Made by a program: the position numbers and the translations under genes. A model generated the notes under the pieces. The model was not told where the DNA came from. It searched no databases and was given only the letters and a program-made list of their open reading frames with translations. From AC-32 sp038237925 (GTDB lineage Bacteria > Actinomycetota > Thermoleophilia > Gaiellales > Gaiellaceae), in contig JBBRYF010000022.1 of assembly GCA_038237925.1 (NCBI GenBank), positions 1 to 30,247 of the forward strand: a stretch of DNA of 30,247 nucleotides. The letters run 5' to 3'. Shown in pieces: positions 1-8,324 of the stretch (its first letter is position 1; the number at the start of each line of letters is the position of its first letter).

Positions 1-657
<657 letters not shown>

Positions 658-794
658 TTCCGAACCTCCCCGGGCTTCTACCCAATGGTATTGATCGTGC
701 TCGGGTCGGCGCGCCTGCGCGGCTCGAGCGGACCGCTCAAGGTAGAGAGGCGGTCGGACGGAACCTCGGCCTGGGCACGGATCGCGGCAAGCGC

Positions 795-800
795 GATACT
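795..800 (+). promoter_or_regulatory. -10-like element for the MMPL gene
   Basis: GATACT lies 9 nt before the ATG at 810, and no Shine-Dalgarno sequence separates them. This fits a leaderless or near-leaderless transcript. No convincing -35 was seen. Confidence 0.4.
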
Positions 801-809
801 GGCCGCGGG

Positions 810-2957
810 ATGGGAGTGACCGAACGGCTTGCGCGGGCCTCGAGCCGCCACCCGTGGCGCACGGTTCTCGCATGGATTGGCGCGATCGTCGTCGCGCTGG
901 CGTTCGCCGCGCTGTTCTTGCCGGGGAACCTGACGACGAACGGGCACGTGACCGGGACACCGGAGTCCGCGCGGGCGGAGCACATCTTCACCACCGGCGG
1001 CTTTCCTCCCGACCCGCATGCGGTCGACGAGCTCGTGGTCGTCCGCTCTCCCACGAGGACCGTCAGCGACCCGCGCTTCATGGCGTTCGTCAGGAAGCTT
1101 GTGGCACAGGGCGAAGCGACGGGCGTCGTCTACCGGGCCTCGAGCTACTACGAAACTCACGACCCCGCGCAGGTCTCACGCGATCGTCACGCGACGCTGA
1201 TTGGGATCCAACGCAAGGCCGACGTCGACCGGCTGCTCTCCGTCGTGGAGCGGAGCGACGGGCGCGACGGCTTCGGCGTCGCGATGGTCGGCGAGGGGAC
1301 TCTCGACCACGACTTCAACGCGCTGTCGCAGCACGACCTCAAGTCCGGCGAGCTCGCGGTCGGCCTCCCGGCCGCGCTCGTCGTGCTCGTGCTGGTCTTC
1401 GGCTCGATCGTCGCCGGGCTTGTGCCGCTCGTGATGGCGATCGTCTCGATCATCGTCGCCCTCGGCCTCTGCGGCCCGATCGCGGCGATCTTCTCGCTCT
1501 CCGTCTTCTTCGTGAACATGCTCACGGGGATGGGGCTGGCGCTCGGAATCGACTACTCGCTGTTCGTCGTCTCGCGCTACCGGGAGGAGCGCGCGGGCGG
1601 GCGGGCCGAGCTCGACGCGATCGCCGCCGCGGGCGCGACCGCGAGCCGCGCTGTCCTCTTCAGCGGCTCGGTCTTCGTGATCGCGCTGACCGGGATGCTG
1701 CTCGTGCCCTCGAACATCATGAAGAGCCTCGCCGTGGGAGCGATCGCGGTCGGCGTCGTCTCGGTGCTCGCCGCGCTGACGCTGCTGCCGGCGATCGTCG
1801 GCTTGCTCGGCGACCGCGTCAACGCATTGCGCGTGCCGTGGATCGGCCGCGGGCAGCAGGGCCGCTTCTGGGGAGCGATCGTCCGCGCCGTCATGCGCCG
1901 GCCGCTCGTGAGCCTCGTCGCCTTCACCGCGCTGCTGATCGCCGCAGCGGTGCCGGCCCTCGGCCTGAAGATTGGCGCGAGCGGCGTCAGCACGTTGCCG
2001 ACCCGGATCGAGTCGAGGCGCGGCTACGAGGCGCTCGTGCGCAACTTTCCGAATGCGAGCTCGAGCCCGGCCCTGATCGCGGTGGCCGGGAACGTGCGCT
2101 CGCCGCAGGTGCAAGCCGCGATCCGCCGGCTGCGTGACGAGCTCGCGCGCGACCCGGTCTTCCGCGGCGGCAGCGACCTGCGCATCGGGCCGAACGGCGA
2201 CGTGGCCGCGATCGGCGTGGCCGTCGGAGGGGACCGGGTCGGGCCTCGAGCCCTGGACGCGGTGCGGCGGCTGCGCTCGGTCGAGATCCCGCGAGCCTTC
2301 CGCGGCACCGGCGCCCGCGTCTACGTCGGCGGCGACACGGCCGACAACGTCGACTTCATCGACGCCATGAACGCCTGGCTGCCGATCGTCTTTGCCTTTG
2401 TGCTCGGTCTGAGCTTCGTGCTCCTGACCGTCGTCTTCCGCTCGCTCGTGATCGCCGCGATCTCGATCCTGCTCAACCTGCTCTCGGTCGGCGCGGCCTA
2501 TGGCCTGGTGATTCTCGTGTTCCTCCATGGGGTCGGCAGTGGCCTGCTTGGCTTCCAGCGGGTCGAGGCGCTCGAGGCCTGGGTGCCGCTCTTCCTGTTC
2601 TCGGTGCTCTTCGGCCTCTCTATGGACTACCAGGTGTTCCTGCTCAGCAGGATCAAGGAGCGCTACGAGCAGAGCGGATCGACGACGGAGGCGGTCGTCC
2701 ACGGTGTCGCCTCGACCGCGCGGCTGATCACCGGCGCTGCGCTGATCATCGTCGCGGTCTTCGGCGGCTTCGCGATGGGCGACCTCGTGATGTTCCAGCA
2801 GATGGGCTTCGGGATCGCGGTCGCGCTGCTGATCGACGCGACCATCATCCGCTCGGTGCTCCTGCCCGCGGCGATGCGTCTGCTCGGCGAGTGGAACTGG
2901 TACCTGCCGCGCTGGCTGGAGTGGCTGCCGCGGCTCGAGGTCGAGTCCGCGCACTAG
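810..2957 (+). CDS. MMPL/RND-family membrane transporter
   Basis: Proton-driven exporter of the MMPL branch of the RND superfamily, in the cytoplasmic membrane; the substrate (lipid or hydrophobic compound) cannot be read from sequence. The 715-residue protein has the expected layout: TM1 near residues 15-35, an extracytoplasmic domain, five or six helices around 195-370, a second extracytoplasmic domain, and a second helix bundle around 530-700. Both halves carry the Asp-Tyr pair typical of the family's proton relay, in GIDYSLF (D248/Y249) and SMDYQVF (D606/Y607). The open frame extends upstream to 645, but that stretch is not protein-like. ATG 810 precedes MGVTERLARAS, and a GTG at 816 is an alternative start. 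Its TAG stop shares CTAG with the convergent soxR-like gene. Confidence 0.9.
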   Translation: MGVTERLARASSRHPWRTVLAWIGAIVVALAFAALFLPGNLTTNGHVTGTPESARAEHIFTTGGFPPDPHAVDELVVVRSPTRTVSDPRFMAFVRKLVAQGEATGVVYRASSYYETHDPAQVSRDRHATLIGIQRKADVDRLLSVVERSDGRDGFGVAMVGEGTLDHDFNALSQHDLKSGELAVGLPAALVVLVLVFGSIVAGLVPLVMAIVSIIVALGLCGPIAAIFSLSVFFVNMLTGMGLALGIDYSLFVVSRYREERAGGRAELDAIAAAGATASRAVLFSGSVFVIALTGMLLVPSNIMKSLAVGAIAVGVVSVLAALTLLPAIVGLLGDRVNALRVPWIGRGQQGRFWGAIVRAVMRRPLVSLVAFTALLIAAAVPALGLKIGASGVSTLPTRIESRRGYEALVRNFPNASSSPALIAVAGNVRSPQVQAAIRRLRDELARDPVFRGGSDLRIGPNGDVAAIGVAVGGDRVGPRALDAVRRLRSVEIPRAFRGTGARVYVGGDTADNVDFIDAMNAWLPIVFAFVLGLSFVLLTVVFRSLVIAAISILLNLLSVGAAYGLVILVFLHGVGSGLLGFQRVEALEAWVPLFLFSVLFGLSMDYQVFLLSRIKERYEQSGSTTEAVVHGVASTARLITGAALIIVAVFGGFAMGDLVMFQQMGFGIAVALLIDATIIRSVLLPAAMRLLGEWNWYLPRWLEWLPRLEVESAH

Positions 2958-3409
2958 CTCGCGCGCGAGCCGGCCTGCCGCAGGTAGTGGGCCCCGCTGC
3001 CGAGCTCGGCCGCTTCGTCGTCCGGGTTGAGCAGCTCGCACGTGTCGATCGAAAGGCAGCCGCAGCCGATGCAGGTGGTCAGGCGCTCGCGCAGGGCCCG
3101 CAGCGTCTCGATGCGCGCGTCGAGATCGTCGCGCCAGCGGCTCGAGAGGCGCTCCCAGTCGCGGCGGCCCGGCGTGCGGCCGGTCGGAAGCGTCGCGAGC
3201 GCCGCGCCGATCCGCTCGAGCGAGATCCCCGCGGCGCGGCCCGCCTGGATGAACGCGACCCGGCGGAGGACGGCGCGCTCGTAGCGGCGCTGGTTGCCGT
3301 CGGTGCGGGCGGCCGCGATCAGGCCGCGCCGCTCGTAGAAGCGCAGCGCTGACGGGGCGACGCCGCTGCGGGCCGAGACCTCGCCGATCGTGAGCTCCGT
3401 GGACGCCAC
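2954..3409 (-). CDS. soxR: SoxR-type redox-sensing MerR-family regulator
   Basis: Transcriptional activator that senses redox-cycling compounds or oxidants through a [2Fe-2S] cluster. The 151-residue protein has an N-terminal MerR winged helix (LTIGEVSARSGVAPSALRFYE), a dimerization helix, and the SoxR cluster motif CIGCGCLSIDTC with C113, C116, C118 and C124. Start is GTG at 3409. It is divergent from the Rieske-fusion gene, and the 39-bp gap holds an imperfect 20-bp palindrome placed as a MerR-type operator. A TATGGT facing this gene overlaps the same operator, so autoregulation is likely (inference). Actinobacterial SoxR proteins usually control a few oxidoreductase or export genes rather than soxS. 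The adjacent Rieske gene and possibly the MMPL exporter are natural candidates. Confidence 0.92.
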   Translation of the reverse strand: MASTELTIGEVSARSGVAPSALRFYERRGLIAAARTDGNQRRYERAVLRRVAFIQAGRAAGISLERIGAALATLPTGRTPGRRDWERLSSRWRDDLDARIETLRALRERLTTCIGCGCLSIDTCELLNPDDEAAELGSGAHYLRQAGSRAS

Positions 3410-3440
3410 TTGACTTGAACCATAGTTGAGGTTCTAGGGT
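3410..3440 (+). promoter_or_regulatory. MerR/SoxR-type promoter with 19-bp spacer and operator
   Basis: TTGACT at 3410-3415 and TAGGGT at 3435-3440 are separated by 19 bp. This over-long spacer is the hallmark of promoters that MerR-family activators untwist. An imperfect palindrome (3413-3432, 7 of 10 positions symmetric) fills the spacer. TAGGGT is 8 nt before the ATG at 3449, so the transcript would start at or next to the start codon. Confidence 0.65.
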
Positions 3441-3448
3441 GCCGGACG

Positions 3449-5200
3449 ATGGCCGTCGTGGAGACCGCGCAGCGCAAGCGAGCCGCCTCGCTGGAGGAGC
3501 TCGAGGCCAAGGGCCGCCTCGTCGTCAGCGTCGAGGGGCACACGGTCTGCCTGCTCGCCGAGGGCGGCGAGGTCTACGCGGTCGACAACCGGTGCCCGCA
3601 CATGGGCTTCCCGCTCCACCGCGGCTCGGTGAGCGACGGGATCCTCACCTGCCACTGGCACCACGCGCGCTTCGACCTCTGCACGGGCGGCACCTTCGAC
3701 CAGTGGGCAGACGAGCTGTGCCGTTTTCCGGTCGAGGTCGAGGACGGCGAGATCTACGTGGACGTGACGGCGCGTCGCGACCCGGTCGAGCACCAGCGCA
3801 AGCGCCTGCAGGTCGGGCTCGAGCGCGATCTCGCGCTCGTGCTGGCGAAGGCGGCGATCGTGCTCGCCGAGGCCGACCCGAGCGGGGCGGACGCCTTTCG
3901 CGCGGGCCTCGACTTCGGCGTCGCGCGGCGTGGCGGCGGCTGGTTCCGCGGGCTGACGACGCTGACCTGCCTGATGAACATCGTGCCGCGGCTCGACCCC
4001 GAGGAGCGCGCAGCCGCGCTCTACCATGGGCTCGCCGACGTCGCCTCCGACTCGGCCGGGCAGGAGCCGCGCTTTCCGCTCGAGCCGCTCCCGGGCGCGG
4101 GGGTCGAGCCCGCCCGGCTGGCCCGCTGGTTCCGGCGCTTCGTCGAGGTGCGCGACGCCGAGGGCGCCGAGCGGGCGATCGTCTCCGCGGTTCGCGCAGG
4201 CGCTACCCAGGCCGAGCTCGCGGACATGCTCTTCGCGGCTGCAACCGATCACCGCTACCTCGACGGCGGGCACACGCTCGACTTCGTGAACAAGGCCTTC
4301 GAGGCACTCGATACCGCCGGCTGGGAGCACGCGGAGGCGGTGCTGGCGTCGCTGCCTTCCCAGCTCGCCTTCGCCGAGCGGATGGAAGAGGCGAACGCGT
4401 GGCGCAACCCGGTCGACCTGGTCGCACTGCTCGAGGACGCGTTTGAGCGCCTGCCGGAGGCGCTCGCGGCGGCGCGCCGCGGCTGGGACGGCCGCGCGAG
4501 GCTTGTCGAGACGGTGCTCTCGGGCGAGCCGGGCGAGATCCTCGAGGCGCTGCTCGCGGCGCTGCGGGAGGGGGCCTCGGCGGTGGAGCTCGCCTCCGCG
4601 GTCTCGTTGGCGGCGGCGACGCGCATCGCGCGCTTCCCGACCAGCAACGAGTTCGGCGACTGGGACACGGCGCTGCACACGTTCACGTTCGCGAACGCGG
4701 TCGAGCAGGGACTCCGCCGCTCATCCTCGCCGGAGCTCGTGCGCGGCGTGCTCGACGCGGCGATGAGCGTCTACCTCGATCGCTTTCTGAACGTGCCGGC
4801 AACGCGCCTGCCGCGGCCGGAAGGAGGCGACGCTGCCGCGCTGATCGCGGAGCTGCGCGAGCTCCTCGACCGGCAGCAGCAGGTCGACGAGGCCGGGCAG
4901 CTCGTCGCGTCGTACCTCGGCGGCGGTGGCGATCCCGACCTGCTCGTGGCGGAGCTCGGCGCGTGCCTCCTGCGCGAGGACCGGAACTTCCACACGATCC
5001 AGTGCGTCGAGGCGGGGGTGCGCCAGCATCGGCTCCTCCGGGGCACCGAGGAGGCGGGGTTGCCTTTGCTCGCTGCGGCGCGGTACCTCGCCGCGCACGC
5101 GTCGACTGCGCGCTCGCAGCGGCAGACGTACGAGATCGCACGCCGTCTCCACCGTGGCGAGCGGATCTACGAAGACGAGGAGCTTCCACCCGCGGCCTGA
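3449..5200 (+). CDS. Rieske [2Fe-2S] protein fused to a repeat-containing helical domain
   Basis: The first ~105 residues are a Rieske ferredoxin-like domain with both cluster motifs: C49-P-H51 and C68-H-W-H71. Such domains carry electrons to oxygenases or nitrite-reductase-like enzymes. The remaining ~475 residues are mostly helical, and I cannot assign them firmly to a family. They contain at least two, probably three, related blocks: an Ala-rich helix (AELADMLFAAAT, VELASAVSLAAAT, LVAELGACLLRE) followed by His-Thr at H275, H410 and H515. The first two read HTxxFxN. A distant relation to questin-oxidase-like proteins is a guess from the His/Asn pattern. The gene is divergent from soxR behind a MerR-type promoter, so redox-induced expression is likely. 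The 583-residue protein has no signal peptide and is probably cytoplasmic. Confidence 0.75.
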   Translation: MAVVETAQRKRAASLEELEAKGRLVVSVEGHTVCLLAEGGEVYAVDNRCPHMGFPLHRGSVSDGILTCHWHHARFDLCTGGTFDQWADELCRFPVEVEDGEIYVDVTARRDPVEHQRKRLQVGLERDLALVLAKAAIVLAEADPSGADAFRAGLDFGVARRGGGWFRGLTTLTCLMNIVPRLDPEERAAALYHGLADVASDSAGQEPRFPLEPLPGAGVEPARLARWFRRFVEVRDAEGAERAIVSAVRAGATQAELADMLFAAATDHRYLDGGHTLDFVNKAFEALDTAGWEHAEAVLASLPSQLAFAERMEEANAWRNPVDLVALLEDAFERLPEALAAARRGWDGRARLVETVLSGEPGEILEALLAALREGASAVELASAVSLAAATRIARFPTSNEFGDWDTALHTFTFANAVEQGLRRSSSPELVRGVLDAAMSVYLDRFLNVPATRLPRPEGGDAAALIAELRELLDRQQQVDEAGQLVASYLGGGGDPDLLVAELGACLLREDRNFHTIQCVEAGVRQHRLLRGTEEAGLPLLAAARYLAAHASTARSQRQTYEIARRLHRGERIYEDEELPPAA

Positions 5201-5218
5201 TCCACGGATGATGGGAGC

Positions 5219-7660
5219 GTGGCCCATTTTCCTGCGGGCACCGTCACGTTCCTCTTCACCGACATCGAGGGTTCGACTCGGCTGCTGCACGAGCTTGGTG
5301 ATGCCTACGCGGACGCGCTCGCTGAGCACCGGCGTGTACTCCGCGACGCGTTCCGACGGTACGACGGAGTAGAAGTCGACACGCAGGGCGACGCGTTCTT
5401 CGCCGCGTTCGCGAGGGCCTCGGATGCGCTCACGGCAGCGCGCGAGGGCCAGGAGGCGCTCGCGGGCGGGCCTATCCGCGTGCGCATGGGCCTCCACACG
5501 GGCGAGCCGGTCGTCACCGACGAGGGCTACGTGGGGATCGACGTTCACCGCGCGGCGCGGATCGCGGCGGTCGGTCACGGCGGCCAGGTGCTCGTCTCGC
5601 AGTCGACGTGCGAGCTCCTCGGGGTCGACGGGCTGCGCGACCTCGGCGAGCACCGGCTGAAGGATCTGACCGCGCCCGAGCACATCTACCAGCTCGGCGA
5701 CGACGACTTTCCGCCGCTCAAGTCGTTGAACCAGTCGAACCTGCCCGTGCAGCCGATGCCCTTCGTCGGGCGCGAGAAGGAGCTCGGCGAGGTGATCGTG
5801 CTCCTGCGGCAGCCCGAGACGCGGCTGTTGTCGCTCACCGGAGCGGGCGGCTCGGGCAAGACGCGGCTCGCGGTGCAGGCGGCCGCGGAGGTCGTCGACG
5901 AGCACGAGCGCGGCGTCTGGTGGGTTCCGCTGCAGACGGTGCGCGATCCGGAGCGCGTCGTCGGGGCGATCGCGTCGGTCCTGGGCGCGGGCGGCGACCT
6001 GCCGGAGCACGTGGGTTCAAAGCGGATGTTGCTCGTACTCGACAACTTCGAGCAGGTCTCCGCTGCGGCGCCTGCGCTCGGGGAGCTGCTCTCGACCTGC
6101 CCGAACCTGCGCCTGCTCGTCACGAGCCGCGAGCTCCTGCGCCTGGCCGCCGAGCGTGAGTACCCGGTGCCGCCGCTTGTCGAGCAGGAGTCGGTCGGCT
6201 TCTTTCTCGCGCGAGCGCGTGCCGTGCGCCCCGGGTTCGAGGTGGACGAGAATGTGTTGCCGATCTGTCGGCGCGTGGATCACCTGCCGCTCGCGCTCGA
6301 GCTTGCGGCCGCGCGGGTGAAGGCGCTCTCGACGGCGCAGATCCTGGAACGGCTCGACCGGAGCCTGCCGCTGCTCACAGGCGGCTCGCGCGACGCGCCC
6401 GAGCGGCAACAGACGCTGAGCGCGGCAATCGGGTGGAGCTACGAGTTGCTCTCGGCCGAGGAGCAGCAGGCCTTCCGCCGCCTGGGGATCTTCTCCGGCG
6501 GTTGGGACCTCGATGCCGCGGAGGAGGTCGCAGGCGCTGGGCTCGACGTGCTGCAGTCGCTCGTCGAAAAGAGCCTCGTCCGCTTCAGCGGCGAGCGCTA
6601 CACGCTGCTCCAGACGATCCGCGAGTTCGCGCTCGAGCGGCTGGAGGAGGCTGGTGAGCTCGAAGAGACCCGGCGTCGCCACTTCGACTTCTACTTCCAA
6701 CTGACGCAACGAGCCGACAGCTCGGTCGAGGGGGCATACGGCCGCCAGAACGTGCTCATTCCCGACCAGGACAACCTGCGAGGAGCGCTCGACCGTGCGA
6801 TCGCGGCGGGCGAGGTTGAGCCCGCGACTGAGCTGATGGTGATGCTCGAGCAGTTCTGGGTGATGAACTACCCGTTCGAAGGCGCGAGCCGCTTCGAGGC
6901 GCTGCTCGCCCGCCGCGCAGAGTTGCCCGAGCGGTTGCAGGCGCGCGCGCTGCGCTGCTTTGCGGGCTCCACCTGGCTCTCGGGTGACTACGAGCGCTCG
7001 CACCGGGCAAACGAGGAGAGCCTCGCACTCTTCCGCTCGCTGGGCGACGACGAGGGCGTCGCCGTGCTCCTGCACCGAATCGGGATCAGCACGATGTACG
7101 TGGGTGAGCTCGCCGACGCCCGGAGGCTCCTGAACGAGAGTCTCGAGCTCCATCGGCGCATCGACTCGGTGCGCGGCGAGGTGGAAGTGCTCGGAGGCCT
7201 CGCGTATCTCGCCGCCCAGGAGGGCGACCACGAGGGTGCGAGGGAGCTCTTCGAGCGCGGAGTCCCGATGGCCGAGGAGATCGGCTTCGCCTGGTGGCAG
7301 GTCAACCTGCTGCTCGGGCACGCCGAGGCGTTGATGCAACTCGAGCGGCCCGAGGAAGCGGCGGAGTCCGCGCGGCGGGCTTTGGCGCTCGCCCGCGAGC
7401 TCGGCGACCGGCAGTCCTCGCTCTACTGCGTCGTCGTGCTCGCGTGGAGCGCGGCGCTACGGGGCGACGGCGAGCGAGCCGGTTTGCTTTGGGGCGCGGT
7501 CGAAGCCGAGACGGCGCGCGCGGCGGTCGGGCAGTGGGAGACGGAGCGTGAGCTCTATGCGGGGCGGGTGCTCGTCGGGGGCCAGGAGGAACTCGACCAA
7601 GGCCGGAGCAGGGGCCGCATGCTCTCGTTCGAGTCCGCGGTCGAGGAGGCGCTCGGCTAG
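5219..7660 (+). CDS. Class III adenylate/guanylate cyclase domain - NTPase - TPR regulator
   Basis: A large 813-residue signalling protein. Residues 8-160 form a class III cyclase domain with metal-binding Asp in FTDIEGST (D15) and QGDAFFAAF (D58). The transition-state Asn is replaced by His (H110 in GIDVHRAAR) while the Arg is kept (R114). Residues 180-480 form an AAA/NB-ARC-type NTPase with FVGRE, Walker A TGAGGSGKT (about 207-215) and Walker B LLVLDNFEQ (D275). The C-terminal ~300 residues are TPR-like helices. There is no LuxR or BTAD DNA-binding domain, so it signals by nucleotide product or protein contact. Start GTG 5219 follows GGGAG and keeps the MAHFPAGTVTFLFTD start usual for the family. 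It is 18 bp downstream of the Rieske gene and may be co-transcribed. Confidence 0.87.
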   Translation: MAHFPAGTVTFLFTDIEGSTRLLHELGDAYADALAEHRRVLRDAFRRYDGVEVDTQGDAFFAAFARASDALTAAREGQEALAGGPIRVRMGLHTGEPVVTDEGYVGIDVHRAARIAAVGHGGQVLVSQSTCELLGVDGLRDLGEHRLKDLTAPEHIYQLGDDDFPPLKSLNQSNLPVQPMPFVGREKELGEVIVLLRQPETRLLSLTGAGGSGKTRLAVQAAAEVVDEHERGVWWVPLQTVRDPERVVGAIASVLGAGGDLPEHVGSKRMLLVLDNFEQVSAAAPALGELLSTCPNLRLLVTSRELLRLAAEREYPVPPLVEQESVGFFLARARAVRPGFEVDENVLPICRRVDHLPLALELAAARVKALSTAQILERLDRSLPLLTGGSRDAPERQQTLSAAIGWSYELLSAEEQQAFRRLGIFSGGWDLDAAEEVAGAGLDVLQSLVEKSLVRFSGERYTLLQTIREFALERLEEAGELEETRRRHFDFYFQLTQRADSSVEGAYGRQNVLIPDQDNLRGALDRAIAAGEVEPATELMVMLEQFWVMNYPFEGASRFEALLARRAELPERLQARALRCFAGSTWLSGDYERSHRANEESLALFRSLGDDEGVAVLLHRIGISTMYVGELADARRLLNESLELHRRIDSVRGEVEVLGGLAYLAAQEGDHEGARELFERGVPMAEEIGFAWWQVNLLLGHAEALMQLERPEEAAESARRALALARELGDRQSSLYCVVVLAWSAALRGDGERAGLLWGAVEAETARAAVGQWETERELYAGRVLVGGQEELDQGRSRGRMLSFESAVEEALG

Positions 7661-8205
7661 GCGCCCGGCGCGGGTGGGCGCGGGCGGGCCTTGAGGCGCT
7701 TGTGCGCCATCAGCCCGGCTGCGCTCAGGAGCAGCGCGGTGCCGAGGCCGGCGAGCACGAGCAGCGGGATCGGGAGCGAGTCGGCGCTTGTCGTCCCGAG
7801 GTTGTCGATCGCGCGCCGGTAGTACGAGCGGGCCGGCGCGGCCTGGAGCTTGCGGTTCTTGCCCGCAGAAGTGGGGGACCCTCCGCCGTTGCCGTTCCCT
7901 GGTGCTCCGCTGCCCGTGGGGCCGCTGGGCTTCGTGCCGCGAAGAGAGTTCGCCAGCGCCGCCGAGATCGCATCCGTGATGTTCGAGTAGTCCCGTAGAT
8001 CCTCGGGAACGTGCTTGAGCGCCTGCTGGTAGCACGCCGGCTTGTAGGTCTGGTCGATCGTCCCGTTGTCGAGCCAGTCGTTGATCACGCTCTTCCAGCA
8101 CGGCTTCGAGGCGGCAGTGGCCGGCGACGGATTCGCGACGGCCACGAGCAGTGCCGTGAGAACGGCGAGCAGGGCTACGGATGTGAAAGCTGGGCGGAGA
8201 CGCAT
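7657..8205 (-). CDS. Secreted, C-terminally membrane-anchored hypothetical protein
   Basis: I do not recognise a named family. The 182-residue protein starts with a signal peptide (MRLRPAFTSVALLAVLTALL..., likely cleaved after ATAA). A ~70-residue extracellular domain with two Cys (PCWKSVINDWLDNG and KPACYQQAL) follows; they may form a disulfide. Then comes a Gly/Ser/Pro-rich linker and one transmembrane helix (PIPLLVLAGLGTALLLSAAG) with a basic cytoplasmic tail. The open frame extends further upstream to 8304, but ATG 8205 is chosen because it puts the signal peptide at the N-terminus. Its stop codon shares CTAG with the stop of the cyclase gene. The role is probably at the cell surface; function unknown. 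Confidence 0.7.
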   Translation of the reverse strand: MRLRPAFTSVALLAVLTALLVAVANPSPATAASKPCWKSVINDWLDNGTIDQTYKPACYQQALKHVPEDLRDYSNITDAISAALANSLRGTKPSGPTGSGAPGNGNGGGSPTSAGKNRKLQAAPARSYYRRAIDNLGTTSADSLPIPLLVLAGLGTALLLSAAGLMAHKRLKARPRPPAPGA

Positions 8206-8310
8206 GCGGGCGGCGCTACGAAGACCATCGGCAGTCTCGCGGCCGGGCGTGAGCCGGTCGTGATCCCCCGGTAAACACTTTGTAAACGAGGGTTCGGCGT
8301 GCATGGATGT

Positions 8311-8316
8311 TAGCCT
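8311..8316 (+). promoter_or_regulatory. -10-like element for the O-antigen-ligase-like gene
   Basis: TAGCCT ends 8 nt before the GTG at 8325 and supports that start over the ATG at 8307, which lies inside or before the promoter. No Shine-Dalgarno sequence is visible. Confidence 0.4.
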
Positions 8317-8324
8317 GCCCCGCT

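Noticed and set aside
1176..3041. Long open frame on the minus strand across the MMPL gene
   Set aside because: Low-complexity Arg/Asp/His-rich translation typical of antisense frames in high-GC genes.
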